Shown here piece by piece: positions 1 through 4,389 of a DNA stretch of 6,077 bases. The stretch is from 0-14-0-20-45-22 sp041645495. GTDB taxonomy: Bacteria > Fidelibacterota > UBA2242. The translations under genes were made by a program, and so were the position numbers. The notes below the pieces were generated by a model. That model was given only the letters and a program-made list of their open reading frames with translations, did no database searches and had not been told where the DNA came from. The stretch lies in NCBI GenBank assembly GCA_041645495.1, contig JBAZPZ010000118.1, positions 1 to 6,077 of the forward strand. The letters are read 5' to 3'. How positions within the stretch are numbered: the first letter of the stretch is position 1; each line of letters begins with the position of its first letter.

Positions 1-44
1 GGAAACTTGTCCCGACTATTCGGGATTAGTAGTCATTCTCTTTT
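1..44. repeat. Dispersed palindromic repeat, family A, copy 1
   Basis: This copy contains a short hairpin, roughly TCCCGA-N4-TCGGGA, within the context 'acttgtcccga...tcgggattagtagt.attct'. Similar copies lie at 81-125, 3557-3600 and, doubled, 4277-4329. The copies follow the 3' ends of minus-strand genes. There is no U-run on the minus-strand side of the hairpin, so it is better described as a REP-like dispersed repeat than as an intrinsic terminator. Its function is unknown. Confidence 0.75.
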
Positions 45-80
45 TAACTAATTTTATTTTTCTTAAATCGTTTAATCGGT

Positions 81-125
81 GGAAATTTTGTCCCGGACCC
101 TTCGGGATTAGTAGTTATTATTCTT
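81..125. repeat. Dispersed palindromic repeat, family A, copy 2
   Basis: This is a second, slightly diverged copy of the family A repeat, with the core GTCCCGGACCCTTCGGGATT. It follows copy 1 in tandem after a 36-bp AT-rich spacer and lies just downstream of the ADP-ribosyltransferase-like gene. The hairpin arms are imperfect (CCCGGA against TCGGG). Confidence 0.7.
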
Positions 126-162
126 TCTGTGTTTTTCTTGTAGTGGTTGGTTAAAATTGTAT

Positions 163-774
163 TTATACTTTCATATAGTTTGAATCAAGTTTACGTGGTA
201 CAAAAAAGCCTTTGATACAATTAGGATTCCTTACACATAGTTGTATATGGTCTTTTTCTCTAAAACCTGCTCCGGGATATAGTTCATTCCCTTCCCAGAA
301 CACGCCTCGAACCGAATCATAAGGTAATTTTTTTGTATCCTCCATGAAAGTATGTAAAGTTTCAATCGTTGCGCAATCTAAATCTCTTAATAACAAATCT
401 TCGTTTTCTCCAACTATTTTATTCGTTGGAAATCCTGCTTTATTCGTTGATTTGATCAGCATATCATACGCGTCTTTTAAAAGACCTAAATTCTCATAAT
501 CTGTTAAATCGAGGCAATATCCGGGATTTATTACTGCCCCCAAAACTGATGGTATTTTGATCGGATGTTTTGCTCTTTCAGGATTAATCTTCAAGTATTG
601 AGCCCATTCTATTGCCCTGGACTCACTGTTTTCCCAAAAATACATACCATGTCCAAGCCAATCGTAAGTGTTGTTACTATGCTTTAAAGTTGTTTCGCCG
701 CATACGACAGAATGGACAACACTCTCATCACACCCATGAAATCCAAAGACTAATTCTGTTTTTCGGGAATACAT
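163..774 (-). CDS. ADP-ribosyltransferase-like protein, possible toxin of a two-gene module
   Basis: This 203-residue protein has no signal peptide or membrane segment. The N-terminus reads FGFHGC (His13), followed by WLGHGMYFWEN (residues 39-49, Tyr45) and, near the C-terminus, DHIQLCVRN (residues 175-183, Gln178). A His, then a G-x-G-x-Y-F segment, then an acidic or Gln residue near the end matches the layout of diphtheria-toxin/PARP-type ADP-ribosyltransferases, including the DUF3990-like group. That activity is inferred from motif order, not demonstrated. Central conserved-looking segments are LRDLDCATIETLH (129-141) and VRGVFWEG (155-162). The start is ATG at 774, inside the 3' end of the small upstream gene (25-base overlap). 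Its own ribosome binding site is weak, so translation is probably coupled to the upstream gene. The substrate, and whether the protein is toxic, are unknown. The gene is visibly more AT-rich than the Xre-peptidase gene nearby. Confidence 0.7.
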   Translation of the reverse strand: MYSRKTELVFGFHGCDESVVHSVVCGETTLKHSNNTYDWLGHGMYFWENSESRAIEWAQYLKINPERAKHPIKIPSVLGAVINPGYCLDLTDYENLGLLKDAYDMLIKSTNKAGFPTNKIVGENEDLLLRDLDCATIETLHTFMEDTKKLPYDSVRGVFWEGNELYPGAGFREKDHIQLCVRNPNCIKGFFVPRKLDSNYMKV

Positions 775-929
775 AATTTTTTATATGGCTTCTGAAGAGT
801 TCCATCTTTATCAAAAATTCCTGTTTTAACTAAGAATTCTTTGGATGCCTTTGGAGAAGCCGTGACTTTCTTTGAATATTTTTCCATTGCTTTTTTAATT
901 TCTTGAATATCTGATTTTTCCGTAATCAT
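750..929 (-). CDS. Small 59-residue protein, putative partner (antitoxin-like) of the ART-like gene
   Basis: This short gene is easily overlooked. Reading from ATG at 929 it encodes MITEKSDIQEIKKAM, a Lys-rich middle (EKYSKKVTASPKAS), then KEFLVKTGIFDKDGTLQKPYK and a short tail ending CIPEKQN, with TAG at 750-752. A strong GGAGG lies nine bases upstream of the ATG. The C-terminal pattern 'FLvktGI.dkdG.L.kpY' looks like a conserved motif seen in small bacterial proteins encoded next to similar ART-like genes; I recall this pattern but cannot confirm it here. It probably has an N-terminal helix and a short beta C-terminus. The stop codon lies inside the next gene, so the pair forms a coupled operon with the small gene first, the usual antitoxin-first order. 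The antitoxin role is inferred from size, order and overlap only. Confidence 0.7.
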   Translation of the reverse strand: MITEKSDIQEIKKAMEKYSKKVTASPKASKEFLVKTGIFDKDGTLQKPYKKLCIPEKQN

Positions 930-938
930 GATTATTTT

Positions 939-943
939 CCTCC
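939..943 (-). promoter_or_regulatory. Ribosome binding site of the 59-residue gene
   Basis: The minus strand reads CAGGAGGAAAATAATC directly before the ATG at 929. This is a near-perfect Shine-Dalgarno sequence with a nine-base spacer. It is the main evidence that the 59-residue frame is a real gene and that the operon starts here rather than at the ART-like gene. Confidence 0.75.
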
Positions 944-976
944 TGTTTAAGTATTTTAGAAGATATTTTATTTATG

Positions 977-1093
977 AAACCCTGCATAAGCGTGGGAATT
1001 ATGCTATTTCTTTAACTACGAATTACGCGGATTAAACGAATTATTTTTTATTGATATTAGTGAATTTAGCGTAATTAGTAGTTATTCTCTTTT
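977..1093. repeat. Composite dispersed repeat between the ART module and the Xre-peptidase gene
   Basis: This gene-free stretch is built from pieces found elsewhere in the window. 'aaccctgcataagcgtggg' at 978-996 is a diverged copy of the family B repeat (compare 3491-3510). 'atttctttaactacg' at 1006-1020 recurs at 3475-3489. 'aattacgcggattaaacgaa' at 1021-1040 recurs in diverged form at 3402-3413 and 3466-3474, where an inverted-repeat element has split it. 'aattagtagttattctctttt' at 1073-1093 is the right half of family A. No gene is visible here. Confidence 0.6.
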
Positions 1094-1119
1094 AGTGCCT
1101 ATCCCGCACTTTACGATGG

Positions 1120-2196
1120 TCAACTCATCTCAAACATCGGTCCGTTCAAGAATCCCATCTTTTGTGCTTCCGGCTGTGTAATGAGTCGGCTTTCGATAGC
1201 CGATTGAACGATCTCTGTTTCCTGATCGAATCGGAGTTTATCGGTGATTGGTTGCGGTTCTGTTATTTCCCCGTAAATTCTCTTGAATTTATTGAACAAC
1301 TGCCCACATTGATATTGATCGATGCACTCCGTATCTCTGAGGCGGTAAATGATCGTCTTATAACTCACTTTGAAGTATTTTTTCAGATAGAAAATACTTT
1401 CATCGGTCGGAGCATTGAAATTCGTTTGATAGACACGTAAAAATTCTTCGGCAGGAATCTGAAATTCTCCGGAAAAAACATCCGCGAATATTTCCACTTT
1501 ATCCTTGCCTTTTCCTTTACCGATTTGATTTGGTTTTTCGATAAATTCGTTTCTATGAGCGATGATATGGGATAACTCATGAAAAATGGAAAAACGTTGA
1601 CGTTCGATGGGAATAGTTCGGTGAGTATTGATCAGGATTCCGAAACGATCGGTATGATTGCATATTCCGGTCAATCCGAACAGTTTATCCGAACCGAAAT
1701 CCCTTCCTGCAATAAAAATTCCTAAAGAATGTACCAAAGAGACAGGATCGTCGATGGGCGCCGTTCCGAGTCCCCAAAGAAGTCGGGCTTTTCTGGCGGC
1801 ATCTTTAGCCTGTTCCCGTATATCTCCCGATTCATCATAAGCGTAGGAAAACCATGTGCGGGCAGGATGGAAATTGACTTTCAGCATTAACGCCGCATAC
1901 CGTTTGTACCATATTTCAAAGGCGCGTCGGATTTCTTCGGTAAAATAGATGGCACTATTGGCTCGCAATAGAAAGACGAGATCGTCCTCGATAGGATCCT
2001 TCATCATTCCGATGATTTCATTGACCGTCACGTTGCAGTGTTTAGCATATTCGAGCAACTGCTCGACGGTCAGTCTCGTTCGGTTTGTTTCGAGACGTGT
2101 AATCGTTTCGCGCGCGACGTTCATTTTCGTTGCCAGATCGGTTTGAGATAAACCGCCCCTGCTCCGAATTTCCTTCAGGATCAAACTAATGTCCAC
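1120..2196 (-). CDS. Xre-family HTH regulator fused to ImmA/IrrE-type zinc metallopeptidase
   Basis: This 358-residue cytoplasmic protein has two recognisable parts. Residues 5-62 form an Xre/Cro helix-turn-helix (LSQTDLATKMNVARETITRLE, read in two parts: LSQTDLATKMN 16-26 and VARETITRLE 27-36). Residues of roughly 150-290 form an ImmA/IrrE (COG2856, DUF955) peptidase domain with the zinc motif HELSH (His206, Glu207, His210) and the downstream ligand region VEIFADVFSGEFQIP (234-248, Glu235), so the active site looks intact. Characterised relatives (ImmA of ICEBs1, IrrE/PprI) cleave a repressor in response to a signal; here DNA-binding and protease parts are in one chain, a common fused form often found in accessory islands. 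The C-terminal 60 residues (SAIESRLITQPEAQKMGF) have no recognised domain. The start is GTG at 2196, preceded by GGAGAAGGAGAGAAA, an excellent ribosome binding site. It is divergent from the small gene at 2484, which is a plausible regulatory target. The GC content is visibly higher than that of the ART gene. Confidence 0.9.
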   Translation of the reverse strand: MDISLILKEIRSRGGLSQTDLATKMNVARETITRLETNRTRLTVEQLLEYAKHCNVTVNEIIGMMKDPIEDDLVFLLRANSAIYFTEEIRRAFEIWYKRYAALMLKVNFHPARTWFSYAYDESGDIREQAKDAARKARLLWGLGTAPIDDPVSLVHSLGIFIAGRDFGSDKLFGLTGICNHTDRFGILINTHRTIPIERQRFSIFHELSHIIAHRNEFIEKPNQIGKGKGKDKVEIFADVFSGEFQIPAEEFLRVYQTNFNAPTDESIFYLKKYFKVSYKTIIYRLRDTECIDQYQCGQLFNKFKRIYGEITEPQPITDKLRFDQETEIVQSAIESRLITQPEAQKMGFLNGPMFEMS

Positions 2197-2271
2197 TTTC
2201 TCTCCTTCTCCTGCTCCAGTCGTTTCAAAACACGCCTTAACTTAAAGTAGCCCTTGAAGGAATCCAACAAA

Positions 2272-2301
2272 ATTTGTATCATTTTAAATAAATATTTGTA
2301 T
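2272..2301. promoter_or_regulatory. Candidate operator: two ATTTGTAT direct repeats 22 bp apart
   Basis: ATTTGTAT occurs at 2272-2279 and again at 2294-2301, an interval of 22 bp or about two helical turns. The spacer is AT-only apart from one C. It lies in the intergenic region between the divergent Xre-peptidase gene and the small gene, where an autoregulating Xre protein would be expected to bind. The operator role is an inference; AT-rich sequence can give such repeats by chance. Confidence 0.35.
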
Positions 2302-2328
2302 AAATGTTCGATTTATGTCACAAAATTC

Positions 2329-2357
2329 TTGCGTCTATTTACCTGAATTATTATATT
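2329..2357 (+). promoter_or_regulatory. Possible sigma70-like promoter for the 2484-2852 gene
   Basis: TTGCGT at 2329-2334 and TATATT at 2352-2357 are separated by 17 bases. The -10 matches consensus at five of six positions and the -35 at three of six. It would leave a 5' leader of about 120 bases. If the host uses Bacteroidetes-type promoters (TTTG and TAnnTTTG), this match may be meaningless. Confidence 0.3.
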
Positions 2358-2483
2358 AAGGGCGTTATTTGAAAATTACTTGGTCGAAGTAATACGAAAA
2401 AAGTCCTGAATGAAACATTATCAATATCGTTGGTGAGTTTTTGGACTTTCTCATTGACGGAAGACCTTAGAAAGGAAAAAATT

Positions 2484-2852
2484 ATGAGTAATATGATTGT
2501 ACCAAATCCGGCGTTGCTGATGACGCAATTGCATCAGATGGTGGGCGGCCTGACGAAATATGTTGAGATACTTCCGAATGCCAACCCTTCCAAAACCGAA
2601 TTGGACACTGTGTTGCAGGAATTAACCACTGCGATACAGAACTCAGTAAAATCTGCAGGTGAAGCCGAACGCGCAACCCGTGAACTTTCCGATGTTCGCG
2701 AGAAGGCTCTGAGTACGGCAAGACGAATGCGTGATTTTCTGTATGCTTCATTCGGTAAAACGGACCCTCGACTTGTAGAGTTTGGTTTGGACACCTACAA
2801 AGCAAGACGGACGTCCAAAAACGGCAATGGTTCCGAAACTCCACCCGCATAG
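2484..2852 (+). CDS. Small helical protein of unknown function
   Basis: I chose the ATG at 2484 (122 residues, starting MSNMIVPNPALL) over the in-frame ATG at 2430, because AAAGGAAAAAATT precedes 2484 and the extra N-terminal 18 residues look non-coding. The protein is predicted mostly helical. A long amphipathic stretch from about 35 to 90 (TELDTVLQELTTAIQNSV, then GEAERATRELSDVREKAL) is coiled-coil-like. It leads into RMRDFLYASFGKTDPRLVEFGLD (81-103) and a basic, polar tail (YKARRTSKNGNG, ending PPA). The 'yG..sp.l.eFG' element near the C-terminus reminds me of a widespread uncharacterised family of short bacterial proteins; I cannot name it. It has no cysteines, signal peptide or membrane segment. 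It is a single-gene transcription unit, divergent from the Xre-peptidase gene and ended by its own intrinsic terminator, so it could be that regulator's target. Function unknown. Confidence 0.85.
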   Translation: MSNMIVPNPALLMTQLHQMVGGLTKYVEILPNANPSKTELDTVLQELTTAIQNSVKSAGEAERATRELSDVREKALSTARRMRDFLYASFGKTDPRLVEFGLDTYKARRTSKNGNGSETPPA

Positions 2853-2882
2853 TGACGGTCTAAGAACCAAAGCCAGAAATAG

Positions 2883-2919
2883 CCTCCCGGGAAGCAATTT
2901 CCGGGAGGTTTTCCTTTTT
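2883..2919 (+). terminator. Rho-independent terminator of the 2484-2852 gene
   Basis: CCTCCCGG at 2883-2890 pairs with CCGGGAGG at 2901-2908. The stem extends inward through GAA/TTT (one G-T pair) to a GCAA tetraloop, giving 11 pairs in total. It is followed by TTTTCCTTTTT at 2909-2919. The hairpin starts 30 bases after the stop codon. Confidence 0.93.
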
Positions 2920-3068
2920 AGAAATGTATTCGTTATCAAAGATACTCTGGTAAAATGTAGTGTTTTTCATCCGATTTGTCAAGTCCTGAATCAAAAACTT
3001 CACCGGGTTGATCGTATTTCGCATTTCGGAAGTATGTTATTTATTTCGTTGGTTTTCAAAGTTGTTGA

Positions 3069-3312
3069 GTGATTCGCAAAAACTTGTTGGCGGTTCATCA
3101 GAACTTGTAAATGATTTTTATAATTTGTCAGATGACTTGCAAGTTTTGTTGATTCGTTACACAAAAGTTTTATCATGAAAAAATGTTTTAAAACATCGGG
3201 AAATATATTTGTCAAACGACAAAACAGTTTTAACGAATGATTTGCAAAAACATACAGAGCACAAAATAGTTTTGAAAAGTGATTTACAAAAATTGAAAAG
3301 TCATTTTTTCAA
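3069..3312. repeat. Degenerate quasi-repeat array, unit about 20-22 bp
   Basis: The stretch reads as a run of about eleven diverged units resembling 'gattYgcaaaaaNttgtnaa': gattcgcaaaaacttgttg, gttcatcagaacttgtaaat, gatttttataatttgtcaga, tgacttgcaagttttgttga, further weaker units, gatttgcaaaaacatacaga, gcacaaaatagttttgaaaa and gatttacaaaaattgaaaa. Unit lengths vary from about 17 to 25 bases and identity between units is low. It is too irregular for a CRISPR array and contains no protein frame running through it. It is either an old decayed minisatellite or a recurring low-complexity motif. Confidence 0.45.
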
Positions 3313-3375
3313 CTACTGAACCCGCCATAGGCAGAGGATGAATTTTTAATTGTGAATTATGAATTGTGAATGCGA

Positions 3376-3406
3376 AGCCCCGCCAAAGGCGGTGGCGTTG
3401 GAATTA
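3376..3406. repeat. Dispersed palindromic repeat, family B, copy with longer arm
   Basis: The sequence is 'agccccgccaaaggcggtgg' followed by 'cgttggaattac'. The core CCGCC-AAA-GGCGG is a perfect five-pair hairpin. The same core with a 'gtgggaattac' right side recurs at 3491-3515, and a decayed version is at 978-1001. It directly abuts the DNA into which the element at 3414-3465 is inserted. Confidence 0.65.
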
Positions 3407-3413
3407 CGCAGAT

Positions 3414-3465
3414 TTACCCTGTGGAATAAATCTTTTTTGATTGACTACGACTATTCCACGGGGTG
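3414..3465. mobile_element. Miniature inverted-repeat element 3 (about 52 bp)
   Basis: The left end (G)ATTTACCCTGTGGAATA at 3412-3428 is inverted at the right end as TATTCCACGGGGTGAA (3452-3467), with a 23-bp interior unrelated to the other copies. It interrupts a family-B-associated host sequence: the intact version 'aattacgcggattaaacgaa' is at 1021-1040. The ends match those of the elements at 3881, 4007 and 5959. There is no coding capacity, so any movement would depend on a transposase elsewhere. Exact ends and target duplication cannot be fixed because host and element bases coincide at the junctions. Confidence 0.7.
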
Positions 3466-3490
3466 AACACGAATATTTCTTTAACTACGG

Positions 3491-3515
3491 AACCCCGCCA
3501 AAGGCGTGGGAATTA
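3491..3515. repeat. Dispersed palindromic repeat, family B
   Basis: The sequence is 'aaccccgccaaaggcgtggg' followed by 'aatta', with a CGCC-AAA-GGCG hairpin core. It is preceded by 'atttctttaactacg' exactly as in the 977-1093 composite, so the repeat belongs to a larger shared unit. Confidence 0.65.
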
Positions 3516-3556
3516 CACAAATTTCTCTAATTAATTTCTTAATTCGCTAAATCTGC

Positions 3557-3600
3557 GGGAACTTGTCCCGACTCTTCGGGATTAGTAGTTACTCTTTTTT
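3557..3600. repeat. Dispersed palindromic repeat, family A, copy 3
   Basis: The sequence is 'gggaacttgtcccgactctt' followed by 'cgggattagtagtt', with TCCCGA/TCGGGA-type hairpin arms. This copy overlaps the 3' end of GxxExxY copy A, so the repeat is read as its C-terminal tail. That suggests the repeat replaced the original end of the gene. Confidence 0.75.
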
Positions 3601-3880
3601 CTTTTTCATTAATGAATCTTTCAAACTTGAGCGACGATTCACCAAAATTGACGAGAATTCCGAGATTGTAGCCAGTTACTTTTAGGTAGTTAATGATCTG
3701 TGCTCGGTGATCGTCACAGATTTCTTTGACAGCCTTGGTCTCGACCACTATTTTACTATAGCAAACAAAGTCAGAGATATATTTTTTATCAAGTTCAGCA
3801 CCTTTGTACTTTATCGTCAACGCTTTTTCTCTTTCATAATGTATATGTTGATTATTGAACTCAATGGCTAACGCCTCTTG

Positions 3881-3946
3881 ATTCACCCCGTGTAATATTT
3901 AGTAAACTTAAAACAAACTATCTTCATTTTCACATTATTACATGGG
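3881..3946. mobile_element. Miniature inverted-repeat element 1 (about 66 bp) inside GxxExxY copy A
   Basis: The element starts ATTCACCCCGTGTAATA (3881-3897) and ends TTATTACATGGGGTAAA (3935-3951), so its ends are inverted repeats. Compared with the elements at 3414, 4007 and 5959 it lies in the opposite orientation. Copy B carries uninterrupted sequence at the equivalent place (IYQEAL), so the insertion point is between the Tyr codon of GFLESVY and the following Gln codon. The host sequence 'cttggtaaacag' is restored if 3881-3946 is removed; host and element share the GTAAA at the right end. The AT-rich interior is different from that of the 105-bp element. Confidence 0.78.
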
Positions 3947-4006
3947 GTAAACAGATTCCAGAAATCCACAGCCCAAATATTTATGGACTTCGATGCAGGC
4001 GCCGAT

Positions 4007-4111
4007 TTACCCTGTGTAATATCAATTAATTACTTTCCGTTGATCCTACTTAAAATTAGTGATTTCATAAGGGAATAAATATTTTTCCCAATGATATTAT
4101 TACACGGGGTG
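4007..4111. mobile_element. Miniature inverted-repeat element 2a (about 105 bp) inside GxxExxY copy A
   Basis: The left arm GATTTACCCTGTGTAATATCA (from 4004, read as GATTTACCCTGTGTAAT then ATCA) is repeated inverted at the right end as TGATATTATTACACGG then GGTGAATC (to 4115), with two mismatches and a three-base indel. The interior has a second small hairpin, GGGAA/TTCCC, around 4071-4089. It carries no gene. It interrupts the coding sequence between the Arg-Ile codons (RI) and Gly-Ala (GAC), where family members normally read 'YkIIGA'. An identical copy lies at 5959-6063. Confidence 0.85.
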
Positions 4112-4160
4112 AATCCGATAACTTTCTTGCTTATAAACTAAATCATCAATCATAATTTGT

Positions 4161-4276
4161 TTTTTATCCACGGATTACACAGATCTTTTGTCCACGAATG
4201 ACACGAATGTTCACGAATTACTTTTTGTTTTTTATCCATGAATTTCTTTCTTTGTTTTTTTTAGTGCAATTAGTGT
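4161..4276. repeat. Dispersed intergenic repeat, family C, left of the ATPase gene
   Basis: The sequence includes 'tttttatccacggattacac', then 'tccacgaatgacacgaatgt' and 'tcacgaatta', ending 'tttgttttttttagtgcaat' and 'tagtg'. It contains internal near-repeats of 'tttatccacg' and 'cacgaatg'. Most of it recurs in the same orientation at 5551-5618, on the other side of the ATPase gene. It lies just upstream of the start of GxxExxY copy A. Confidence 0.75.
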
Positions 4277-4329
4277 GAACTTGTCCCGATATTGTTCGGG
4301 AACTTGTCCCGATACTATTCGGGATTAGT
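4277..4329. repeat. Dispersed palindromic repeat, family A, doubled copy
   Basis: Two hairpin units lie head to tail, 'acttgtcccgatattgttcg' and 'acttgtcccgatactattcg', each with TCCCGA and TCGGGA (or TTCGGGA) arms, followed by 'ggattagtgga'. It sits immediately downstream of the ATPase gene and directly joins the family C repeat. Confidence 0.75.
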
Positions 4330-4350
4330 GGACGCATTCTTTCTGGCTAC

Positions 4351-4389
4351 GATAAGACACATTCCGTCTCAGACACATTCCGTCTTATC
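4351..4389. repeat. 16-bp tandem duplication with flanking inverted repeat at the ATPase 3' end
   Basis: AGACACATTCCGTCTC at 4355-4370 is followed at once by AGACACATTCCGTCTT at 4371-4386. The pair is bounded by GATAAGAC (4351-4358) and GTCTTATC (4382-4389), which are perfect inverted repeats. The ATPase stop codon lies at the junction (4369-4371). The structure could fold into a hairpin at the end of the mRNA, but without a U-run it is not a standard terminator. Confidence 0.7.

Larger units (their letters stand above)
2920..3538. other. Gene-free, repeat-bearing intergenic region
   Basis: I see no credible gene in either strand of this stretch: frames are short, lack ribosome binding sites, or overlap repeats. 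From 2920 to about 3068 the sequence is AT-rich with no recognised feature. From 3069 it contains a degenerate quasi-repeat array (to about 3312), a diverged family B fragment (3311-3335), a short 'aattgtgaattatgaattgtgaat' tract (3347-3370), two family B palindromic repeats and a miniature inverted-repeat element at 3414-3465. Confidence 0.7.
3539..4153 (-). pseudogene. GxxExxY protein (PD-(D/E)XK-like), copy A, broken by two inserted elements
   Basis: This is a GxxExxY-family gene (the PDDEXK_3-like group) split into three pieces. From ATG at 4153 it reads MIDDLVYKQESYRI, then enters the element at 4007-4111 and stops at once (HPV-stop). Past that element the frame continues as GACIEVHKYLGCGFLESVY, which carries the family motif GFLESVY. 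It is then cut by a second element at 3881-3946, which gives another stop. The rest runs QEALAIEF to LKFERFIN with the nuclease-like residues ISDFVCYSKIVVETK (Asp, then Glu-Thr-Lys). The 115-codon frame at 3539-3886 is only this last piece; its GTG start comes from the element's end and has no ribosome binding site, and it lacks the GxxExxY motif. The last 22 or so residues (EKEKRVTTNPEESGQV and on) are translated family A repeat. With both inserts removed the gene would be near the normal length of about 125 residues. The biochemical role of the family is not established. Confidence 0.88.

Noticed and set aside
1090..1115. Hairpin AGTGC...GCACT just after the Xre-peptidase gene as a terminator
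   Set aside because: Only five pairs and followed by A-rich sequence on the minus strand, not a U-run.
1162..1440. 92-codon plus-strand frame, and other plus-strand frames at 1658-1840 and 1949-2146
   Set aside because: They lie wholly inside the Xre-peptidase gene on the opposite strand, have no ribosome binding sites and give no recognisable protein.
2482..2850. 122-codon minus-strand frame opposite the 2484-2852 gene
   Set aside because: It is a shadow of the plus-strand gene, which has a ribosome binding site, a helical protein and its own terminator.
3000..3215. 71-codon minus-strand frame with a weak seven-residue rhythm
   Set aside because: The rhythm follows from the 21-bp DNA quasi-repeats; the frame has no ribosome binding site and stops interrupt the rest of the array.
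3069..3312. Possible CRISPR array because of recurring similar units
   Set aside because: Units are diverged, of variable length, with no constant repeat alternating with unique spacers, and no cas gene is nearby.
3557..3600. Family A hairpins as intrinsic terminators of the minus-strand genes
   Set aside because: On the minus strand the hairpin is followed by 'acaagttccc' and not by a T-run; the same sequence recurs in tandem, which fits a dispersed repeat better.
3414..4111. Inverted-repeat elements as integron attC sites
   Set aside because: The ends lack the attC core motifs (GTT...AAC boxes), the elements interrupt genes rather than separate cassettes, and no integrase is visible.
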